From assembly GCA_030765045.1 (NCBI GenBank), contig CM060964.1, forward strand, positions 139,094,368 through 139,158,367: 64,000 nt of DNA, written 5' to 3'. The DNA comes from Tenodera sinensis (Eukaryota; Arthropoda; Insecta; Mantodea; Mantidae). Numbering within the stretch: position 1 is the first letter of the stretch; each line of letters begins with the position of its first letter. Shown here one piece after another: positions 56,011 to 64,000 of the stretch. The notes under the pieces are model-generated. The model saw only the letters and a list, made by a program, of their open reading frames with translations, was not told the origin of the DNA and searched no databases. Position numbers and translations under genes: made by a program.

Positions 56011-56386
56011 AAAACACATTAAGGGGAGAAGGTACCTTGTTCTTCCGCCATGTTAAATGTGTTATTTTCAATGTTCCTTTTCTGAAGGACTATGAATAGT
56101 AGAGCAATCATTCTTTTATCACATATACTTACACTATTTGGCAATAAAATGAAAGTTTTGTGAGTATATAGCAATAAAAATGCAACAGCAAAAATTTTTT
56201 TCATAATAATACTTTTTTGGTACATTTTCAAAATAAAAAAGTTATCAGTGGCCTTGATAATAACATCCAGCTGTTGAAAAAATGTCACTTCATAGATACC
56301 TGTGAAAGTAACAGTCTGTGAAGATTTCATTGCTCTAGGATAAGTCGTTTCAAAGAAAAGGAACATAAGGCTTTAAAAAACAAAAG

Positions 56387-56580
56387 TTATGGGGAAATGA
56401 GCTTAAAGTTGTACAGTACTAATCCATATCTGGCTGTAATATCATCAAAGTATATTATACTATCACTTGAATTACAATATTTACATTTAATGAATGCATT
56501 TATGGTTTCTGAAAGTAGATCAATATCAATTATTATATTCCCACTCCTGCTTCCAGAGTATTCTGCCAATTCATTCATAG
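56387..56580 (-). pseudogene. Possible Mutator-like transposase fragment
   Basis: A 63-codon frame reads Gly-Asn-Ile-Ile-Ile-Asp-Ile-Asp-Leu-Leu-Ser-Glu, then Cys-Lys-Tyr-Cys-Asn-Ser and a Tyr-Gly-Leu-Val-Leu-Tyr stretch. This resembles the N-terminal zinc-binding segment of insect Mutator-like domain proteins (Ile-Val-Asp-x-x-x-Leu-Ser, then Cys-x-x-Cys). The similarity is short. The adjoining minus-strand frame 56366-56019 could be its continuation, but I see no motif in it. Confidence 0.35.
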
Positions 56581-56887
56581 CATTAGGACAGGAGAATAAT
56601 TTTCTTCTTGAAGAACCACAACAACTTGTTTGGTACTACATTAGCATGTGGAGTTGGATCCCTTAACCTAACACTCTGATCACTAGGTATTGTACAGTTT
56701 TCAAGTCCTGAGTTATTTTCACTGTTTTCATTATGAGGATTATGCTGAAAGTTTTTAGCAGAGATTCAGAAATATATTTTGTTTACAAAATAACTATTAG
56801 AACTTTTCAAAATACTCTTCATGAGAACATATACACTTTTACATCCTTTAAAACCACTTAAAAAATGTCTCAATCCAAACTTCTTTA

Positions 56888-58230
56888 GAGATGTCACTTA
56901 GAGCTCTGTTGTATGCTGCGATAGCCCCTTCATTGGATGAAAAAAACTGTCCTTTGCCTTTGGGAACAGAAAAAGCTCAGGTCTGGTGAATAGGGTGGGT
57001 GAGGTAAGACTCGCACTTTCTCCTTCTCCAAAAGGTCAATTGTTCTGGCAGCCGTGTGTGCTGAGGCATTGTTATGATGCAGAAGAAGATGCCCACTCTT
57101 CATCTTGGGGTGCTTTGACCTCCATGTGGCAATGACTTTTGGCAGACATTCAGTCACATACCATTCTGCAGTGACTGTGTGCGATGTGTGTCTAAGGTCA
57201 CAGAGGTGAGATAACTCATCTTGATGAAGAAAGTGGCCACCATCTTCTTTCCAGAGCTCCTAGTTCTCTGATTTTTCTTGGGTGGTTCCTGACCTAGAAG
57301 GCACCATACTGAAGACTGCCTCTTGGTTTTGGGTCATAATGGAACACACATGTTTCATCACCTGTGACGCCCGCCTCGGTAGCGTGATGGTTAGCGTGTC
57401 TGCCTCACGTTCAAGAGGTCGCAAGTTCGAATCTCGCTTAGGGTAAGTTATCCGGGTAAGGTTTTTTTCCGAGGTTTTCCCTACCCTGAGAAGACGAATG
57501 TCGGGTAACTTAAAGCTCCATGGACCTCGGACTCATTTGAGCATCATTTCACCCATTTCATTTCATTCATTCGTCCGATATGACACGATGTTGGAGGACG
57601 TTAATTAAAAAAAAAAAAAAAAAAAAATCACCTGTGACGATATTGTAAGTGTCTTTGGATCTTCCTTTGTCAAATTTTTCACGCATAAAATGACACCAAT
57701 CCACTCTTGTGTTCTTTTGGGCTTCTGTCAAGTAATATGGTACTCAAAGTGCACATCGCACAATATTAAGGGTCCCTTCAATATCGCAAAATGTGAGATG
57801 AGGATCATCTTCAACCATTTTCCTCACAGCATCAATATTTTCTTGGGTCACTGCTGTTGCGGGACAACCAGGACAAGGTTCATCTTCAAGAGACTCTTGG
57901 CCCCTTGAAAATTCACGGAACCAATTTCCAACAGTGGCCCTAGACAGGGCACACTCACCAAAAACACTTACTAGTGGAGAGTGGCATTCTTCTGCATTTA
58001 ACTTCTTTTTGTAGTTGTAATAAATCATTGCTCGGGAATTACGGCGTGATAGATCCAACTTGCACTGTGTCTGACTCACCACTAACTGCGTCTTTACTCG
58101 CTCTCCATGCATGGCTCTGTGGTGGGGGGGACCACCACATGCATGCTCCAAGGTCAATAAACATAGCTCTTTCAAACTACAATAATCTCATGGTTATCAG
58201 ATTTTCCCTCTTAATGCTGCTAAAAACTTT
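56888..58230 (-). pseudogene. mariner transposase relic, split by a SINE
   Basis: The N-terminal part (58175-57744) holds Tyr-Lys-Lys-Lys-Leu-Asn-Ala-Glu-Glu-Cys, Arg-Ala-Thr-Val-Gly-Asn-Trp-Phe and Gly-Cys-Pro-Ala-Thr-Ala-Val-Thr, the helix-turn-helix region of mariner. After a frameshift, Thr-Gly-Asp-Glu-Thr-Cys-Val-Phe (first catalytic Asp) follows at the far side of a SINE inserted at 57370-57626. The C-terminal open piece (57157-56930) reads Leu-Leu-Leu-His-His-Asn-Asn-Ala-Ser-Ala-His-Thr. The second catalytic Asp of His-Asp-Asn-Ala is Asn here. Tyr-Ser-Pro-Asp-Leu ends the triad. Inactive by insertion, frameshift and substitution. Terminal repeats were not found. Confidence 0.85.
57370..57626 (+). 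mobile_element. tRNA-derived SINE, family A, young copy nested in mariner
   Basis: Starts cccgcctcggtagcgtgatg (A box: tagcgtgatggttagcgtg), B box gcaagttcgaatctcgc, body ggttttccctaccctgagaa, gaatgtcgggtaacttaaag and gcatcatttcacccatt. It ends in about 20 uninterrupted A (57607-57626). A perfect 13-bp duplication, atcacctgtgacg, flanks it at 57357-57369 and 57627-57639. A pure tail and a perfect duplication mean recent insertion; a worn relative is at 37060-37295. Confidence 0.95.
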
Positions 58231-58789
58231 TGGCTTGGCCTTCATATTTACATTCACCTTTTTCTTCCTGCCATGCCCTCTAGACGTTTTTCTGAACACT
58301 TTAGCAGTAGATCTAGGCATTTTCCTCATTCAATAAGAAAAGCACACATGTAGAACCATAGGATGCCAAGCAACAACTGAGAGAACAACAAGCAAGTTTA
58401 GTATAAAATGAAGATGTACGCATCCCTAAACATATAAATATCAGAGATGCTTCTAAGATTAGCCAGAAAGTGGAAAGGAGGGTGTGTCCCTATCATGGGT
58501 GTCAGCAGACCTTTTATCAGAGGAGGGCCGCATGTTGGAAGTTTGCAATCAAACAATATTAATCCATTATTGTGTAGTCAAAAGCTATAAAAGATATGAG
58601 TTATAGCATTTGTTGCAGATAGGTATATTAATTTGTGCTAAATATAAACTGTTATTTACATCAAAATTAAAACAATAGTAATGGACTGTGCTTCTTCCTT
58701 TCGATATAGTTTTCGAAGCACTCTGTGTACAGAAAGCATGAATACCAGTCTTAGATAACCTTTCTGCCACACACAACAGCTGTAATAAA

Positions 58790-59035
58790 ACCCCACCTAC
58801 ACCTGGCCCGCCAACCGATGCGAGCCAATCACCACCTTAGCCAGCGCAACAATGGCCCGCCCACGCCCACTATATAAGAGTGCCAACGGTTGTTGCTTCC
58901 ACATTCGAACTCTGACCAGTGCAGATAATGGATCATCTTATGCTGAAGCTGCCAAGCGCAGTATTTGGCAAAACGTTGGTATCTTCAATGCCTTCTAGAC
59001 CATGGCCCACAAGCCCGAAAGAGATAAAACTAGCT
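58790..59035 (+). mobile_element. Penelope-like pseudo-LTR / 3' tail
   Basis: GC-rich stretch with tatataag at 58870 and ending ccatggcccacaagcccgaa. That ending is shared with the reversed tail at 33802-34125 (ccatgacccacaagccc). The TATA box and conserved end suggest the promoter-carrying pseudo-LTR of a Penelope-like element. No coding part remains. Confidence 0.5.
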
Positions 59036-60690
59036 AGTAGTCAGGACACCGGCCATGAAAGCCTAAGTTTATACATGATTTAGCATGTTTCACTTGTTTC
59101 TAAAACATTTACACTTTAGTTAAATAGCGGTTAAGACAAATCAGGCCTGTAATTCACTTCTAAGTGTCATATGCTTCTGCATATCAATATAAATTACCAT
59201 TTCCATTTTTAGCTAAAGCATAATTTGTGAACCATTTGGGCTTAAACTTGATGCCAGAAATAAATACTATATAGTACAATTCATATGTTTACACAACTTT
59301 ACTCAGCTTTATTCTTTGCAACTTTCAGTCTTTCTTTATTTATTTTCATTATATTTAAGGGAGCATGTGCTCCTATCCACAGGTGAAGAGTGATTATGAC
59401 TGGTCTACACAACTTCACAAATTTCGTGTAAGCTAAGGATTGATTGCTGATTGGAATTGTCTTCATGACTCCTGTTTGTAGCATCTGGGAGAGAAATTTG
59501 CTGACGAATTGCTGTGGTGAATGAAATACATAAATAAATACCATATTTATGTGTGCGTAAAAATCATTTTGTTTTCAGAGAAAATGAACAAGGGTACATT
59601 TTCTGCATGACATTTTTAATTTCTTTTCTTAACACAATTGTAACTTACAAGACTGCAGTAGGCATTTGCTATATCTATCTGATTCTGATACTACTAATGC
59701 ACTGCTCTGTTGTACTAAGAGTGCAAGATGGAGATAGTGAGCATATTAATGCAAAGTTCATGGCCATTATAGTCCAGACAGCTAGAGTAGAGGTCTGACA
59801 CTTAGTGTGAGAGAAACAGAAGAGGTGCCACATACTTTCTAGGCCATATAGAATGTATAGAGGCAGTCCAGTAGGTCTCTCTTTTGTAAAAGGGTAGGCT
59901 AGACCAGGTTTACCTGTGAGGATAGGGCATAGCATGGCATAGGCCACTTTCCATCTTTTAAAATGCTCAAGCTGTAACAATAACTACTTAGGTATGTTAT
60001 AATAACCATATGTTTATATCCTAAAGAAATTGTAATATTATCCACATTATACTCTAAAGAAAAATGTAGTTTTCATTAAAATAAAGGTGAGTAAATTGTA
60101 ATGCCTATAAACTTACTGTGGGAAACTTTTACAGAAGAGGGTGAAGAACATAGTTCTTGAAGAAAGTCAAGTCATTCACAGCAACAGAAATGTCATCATC
60201 AGTATCAGTGTTTATGTCGTTCTTAAAGCCACAATTCTTAGTCACCTTACCATGTGCATGGGGCTGTTTCATTCAGTGCTGATGGCTGGCCTCTCAGTCT
60301 GGGCAAACAGTCATGGCATAACTGACATTCCTACACATGATGCAGTACTAAAAATTATGGCTGTAGTCATTATCAATATCTTGAAAGTTTATCACCAGTT
60401 TTCATACTTGCTGTTGTAGCTCTTCCTCCCTGTTCCAGGCTTCTTGTATGATGCTTCAAGTATGATACACAACCTTCTGTCACTATTCACTGATCTTTTC
60501 CATAGCTTCTTCATCAAAATTTCTCACAGATGACAGGTGAAACTGTTATTATTTGCCATATACCCTTTCATATTTTCCCAAATTAACCTGTTAGGATTAA
60601 AATGGCAGTGATATGCTAGAAACCTAATTCATTTGTGGGCTCTAACCAGTTGCATTGGTTCCATATTAGACAATGGTTCACTACACAGAA
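59036..60690. other. No recognised feature
   Basis: About 1.65 kb, AT-rich. Open frames at 59299-59544 (minus) and 60141-60419 (plus) show no motif; I do not call them genes. Confidence 0.45.
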
Positions 60691-61270
60691 TATAGTCCTT
60701 GTACCCATGCCATAATTTCTCCCTTTTTAACTACCCATTTTACAGCTTTATTTACCTGCATAGTGGTAACATTCAATATCTAACACAATGACTGAATTTG
60801 ACTGCATATTTTCTAATAATAAGTTTTTAAAGCAGTCTTCAAACAATTGACCCTTCTCTCCCCATGATAATCCCCAGACTTTGTAGGCATGAACATTAGC
60901 ATGGAATTCATAAAATATCTTGCAGAAGTTCTAGAATGCAACAAAATTAGTCTTCCACGTTTCCCAAAGGATGACTTCATGCTTCCCTGGGGTGAATCAG
61001 CAGTCAAAGTGTCTTTTCTGGATTGGTTTGTATTCACCCATGTCTCGTCCAAGCACAAAACATCTTGTGGATGTTTATCATGGATTCCCTGCAAGAAATG
61101 GTATCAGGAGGTAACCATATCAATTCTTTCAAGGAGCACTTTTCTGTTATATTTTTTTCATTTAAAACCAGGGTCTATTAGTATGCAAGGAAAGCAGCTA
61201 TCAAAGAGACCATCACTATTAAGAAAAGCTAGCAACATGTTTCACGTAGGATATTCCTTCCTTTCAAAAT
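60690..61270 (-). pseudogene. DDE transposase relic (same family as 30033-30310)
   Basis: Minus strand: Lys-Val-Leu-Leu-Glu-Arg-Ile-Asp (about 61140), Leu-Cys-Leu-Asp-Glu-Thr-Trp-Val-Asn (about 61055-61035, first catalytic Asp), Gly-Lys-Arg-Gly-Arg-Leu-Ile, Met-Pro-Thr-Lys-Ser-Gly-Asp-Tyr-His-Gly-Glu, then in another frame Asn-Ser-Val-Ile-Val-Leu-Asp-Ile (second Asp, about 60795-60775). This is the order of a widespread insect IS630-like DDE family. Frameshifts make it inactive; ends were not found. Confidence 0.65.
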
Positions 61271-61882
61271 AACAATGGATATGACATTGAATGACAACCT
61301 TTCAACTTTTTAGAAATTGTCAAATGTCAATTTTTGTACCCTTCAAAGAACTGATTTTTTCCAGGCTCCTCAACACTGCAATAAGTTAATTTAAATTCTG
61401 CAGACATTTTTCTTTGGTTATTCACTTGATTATTGCCACAGAAATATAAAGTGCAATCAAAACTCTCTATAGCAGTTTTGAAAGGGGAATTAAAGTACCT
61501 CAGATAGTCTCTTAACTTTTACACAAGTTCTTTGTCTTGAACTGCACCTGAGTTGCACCTCATCTAAACTTGTTTTTACTCTCACTTGACGAAGCCATCC
61601 CATTATAGAACTGTACAATTGTTTAAACAAATAACTATTTCTTTTTCAGCCCTATAAATGAAAACCTAGAACAATTAAATAAACATAATATATGTAAAGC
61701 AAAAATACAGCACTTGAGAGTTTCAATAGAAAATTAGTCTTGCAACAACAGGCTAACTGGAAAACCTTTATCTCAACACCAACTTTTTGACAATGTATAA
61801 CCGGCAGTAGTGGGTATTCTTATGGAAACAGTTTACGGAGTCCAGATTTAAGATTGGCTACAAGTCGCATGGTTTACCAAAC

Positions 61883-63400
61883 GTGCATTTCTGCCTCTCT
61901 CACACACCAAGAGTCAGTGGTCAACTCTGGATGGGTGGACTTAAGCAGCACTCTATTGGAGAACCAATACATGCAAAGCAAAGCAATCACATAAATGATT
62001 GCTACTTCTACATGATTCCTTCTGTTATTGGAATGAATAGCAGGAAGAAACATACTTTAGCTCCAAATATCCCCTTAGCCATTCACCCTGTGCCTCACAG
62101 CCCAGACTTACCGATACCTGTTCCTCCAGTCTCCTATACCCTGGATTCTGACAATGAGTACAAAGCACCATCACCCCCGTATGACAAAGCAATATCATCA
62201 TCAGAGGATACAAATTTTGTACCTGTTGCATTACATTCTGAAACTCATAGAGTGCCTCAAGCTGAACTACAGGACCTTGTGAGAAACTTAGATCTGCCTA
62301 AGAATAAGGCTGAGTTGTTGGCTTCACGTCTTAAGGACTGGAACATTCTTCAAGAAAATATAAAAATAACCAACTTTCAACTTTGTCAACATCCACTAGA
62401 ACATTTTTTATAAGCAAGAAAATAATGTATTTTGTAATGATGTGGGTGGATTGCATAAGCATGCAACATAATCCAGATGAGTGGTTCCTTGTATAGACTC
62501 CTTTAAACTCATCCTTAAAGTTGTGTTACTTCACAGTGACAATAAATTAACAAGTATTCCTCTTGGGCATGCAATTCATATGAAAGAGACATATGATAAT
62601 CTTAAACTACCAGTCAACTGTATAAATTATGATAAATACAAGTGGTGCATATATGCAAGTTTGAAAGTGGTGGTAATCACACTATGTCTTCAGCAGAGTT
62701 ACATGAAATATTTCTGCTTTTTATGTGAGTGGGATGGTCATGCAAAGGATATACACTATGCAACAAAGAGATGATATCTCAGACAAAACTTAGAACTAGG
62801 TACCAAAAATGTTGTTTGCAGACCACTGGTTGACAAGAGAAAAATAATATTACCTGCATTGCACATTAAACTGGGACTAATGAAAAACTTTGTAAAAGAT
62901 ATGAATCAAAATGGAGAAGCCTTTAAGTACCTTTTTCATAAATTTCCATGAATGAGTGAATCTAAAATCAAGGAGGGAATACTCATAGGTCCCAAATAAG
63001 AAAACTAATGGCTGATGGACATTTTCATAGACAACTAACTGGCAAGGAGAAAATTGCATGGCAAGCATTCTCTACAGCTGTGCTGAACTTCCTTGGCAAC
63101 AAAAGAACATGTAATTATAAAAGATTAGTAGACAATATGTTGATGGCTTATAACAGAATAGGGTGCAAAATGTCTCTGAAGATGCACCTCCTCCAATGAC
63201 ACCTAGACTTCTTCCCTAAAATTCTTGGTGCAGTAAGTGACGAGCGCAGCATAAGTTTTCATCAGGAAATTGCTACCCTTGAATATCGTTATCAGGGAAA
63301 ATGGAGTACCTTTATGCTTGCTGACTATTACTGGTCTGTAATAAGAGATGCTGCTGAGCTAGAATACAGTACACAAACCAAAAGACCACACTTATAAAAG
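61883..63400 (+). pseudogene. Unnamed multi-copy ORF family 2, second copy
   Basis: In order: Asn-Asp-Cys-Tyr-Phe-Tyr, Pro-Asn-Ile-Pro-Leu-Ala-Ile-His-Pro-Val-Pro-His, an acidic Ser-rich linker, and Leu-Pro-Lys-Asn-Lys-Ala-Glu-Leu-Leu-Ala-Ser-Arg-Leu with Trp-Asn (176-codon open part, to 62413). Then Pro-Leu-Gly-His-Ala-Ile-His-Met-Lys-Glu-Thr-Tyr, Cys-Phe-Leu-Cys-Glu-Trp-Asp, Leu-Thr-Gly-Lys-Glu-Lys-Ile-Ala-Trp and Gly-Cys-Lys-Met-Ser-Leu-Lys-Met-His. It finishes with Gly-Ala-Val-Ser-Asp-Glu-Arg and Glu-Tyr-Arg-Tyr-Gln-Gly-Lys-Trp-Ser-like words. At least three frameshifts. It preserves the middle that is unreadable in the 13964-15610 copy. Confidence 0.65.
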
Positions 63401-64000
63401 TATATGATTAAAGAGACTATATTTTCTTACATAAAAATATCAAAGCTTGCAGTGCATTTATCTCCTAAACAAGAACTAACAAAAATTTTTTAATTGTAAT
63501 TTTTAAACTGAGGAGCTCAAATTACATAAGATTTCATTAATTTTGTTTTGGATACAAAAGACTTAAATTTTTGTTGAGTAGTCTAAACAATGAGGACAGC
63601 TATGCAAAATGTATGTAGTAGTAGATTAAATTTTCATATTAATTCACTGAAAACATAGAAAGCATTGAGACTAAGTTTTTGACAAATTATTCTTGAAAAT
63701 ATATTGCATTTTCCAACAGCCATACAAGCTTTTTTGTGAAAACAAAGGATAACATAATTCATAAAGCATACTTAAACCACCACATCATCATCTGGCTCAC
63801 ATGGTGATGCACTACCAGCGGGAAAGGTCTTTATGCAGTTCAAAATCCCTTTTACTAAGAAAGTGAATCATAAGTAAAAATAAATATTATTTGTTTACAT
63901 CACATTAATAATGTGTTATATACCTAAAATGTGTTGTTGTCAGCTAATGCTGGATTTCTGACAATGAAGTCATTAATCCTCTTGCTCTCCAATATTTTTC
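63401..64000. other. No recognised feature
   Basis: AT-rich DNA to the window end; nothing identified. Confidence 0.5.

Overview
This window is nuclear DNA from an animal, almost certainly an insect with a large, repeat-rich genome. A cockroach- or termite-like host is my guess from the mix of repeats; it is not proven by the sequence. The DNA is AT-rich, the only convincing host gene is split into short exons separated by kilobase introns, and almost everything else recognisable is mobile-element debris.

Host gene. From about 36.27 kb to at least 52.85 kb, on the + strand, lie the last exons of a diacylglycerol kinase, best matched to the theta type. Four exons (36272-36401, 39648-39803, 46404-46560, 51649-51756) encode the accessory half of the lipid-kinase fold. 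They are followed by two alternative terminal exons (52100-52195 and 52718-52849). Both begin with the same Ala-Thr-Met-Leu-Lys-Lys lead and both carry Lys-Arg-Arg-Asn-Thr-Glu-Pro, but they end in different tails. A weaker third candidate terminal exon lies at 54827-54997. The upstream exons (C1 domains, ATP-binding catalytic half) were not found and presumably lie left of the window.

Left part, 1-36 kb. (i) 0.17-2.9 kb: a decayed minus-strand copy of an unnamed multi-copy ORF family, interrupted by a Penelope-like fragment with inverted ends. (ii) 2957-8325: a nearly complete Ty3/gypsy LTR retrotransposon with 376/372-bp LTRs, ATAC target duplication, PBS, gag, pol and PPT. It is damaged by a gag frameshift and the loss of one RNase H catalytic residue. 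(iii) 9.2-10.9 kb: two long tetranucleotide arrays. (iv) 10.9-31 kb: a mosaic of hAT, mariner, DDE, Penelope, SINE, piggyBac and Tc1 relics. The best delimited are a mariner (12280-13358) and a piggyBac (24989-27933), both with terminal inverted repeats and target duplications.

Right part, 36-64 kb. The kinase introns hold tRNA-derived SINEs, a LINE reverse transcriptase (42.7-43.9 kb), a Penelope RT scrap, a hAT transposase relic (45.3-46.0 kb) and a pogo-like relic (50.2-51.3 kb). Beyond the gene lie a mariner relic split by a young-looking SINE (57370-57626), a Penelope tail, a DDE transposase relic and a second copy of another unnamed ORF family (61.9-63.4 kb; the other copy is minus-strand at 14.0-15.6 kb).

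No CRISPR array, operon, rRNA or functional tRNA was seen. Every element except the LTR retrotransposon is visibly dead in coding terms. All calls are from reading the sequence and remembered family motifs; no database search was run.
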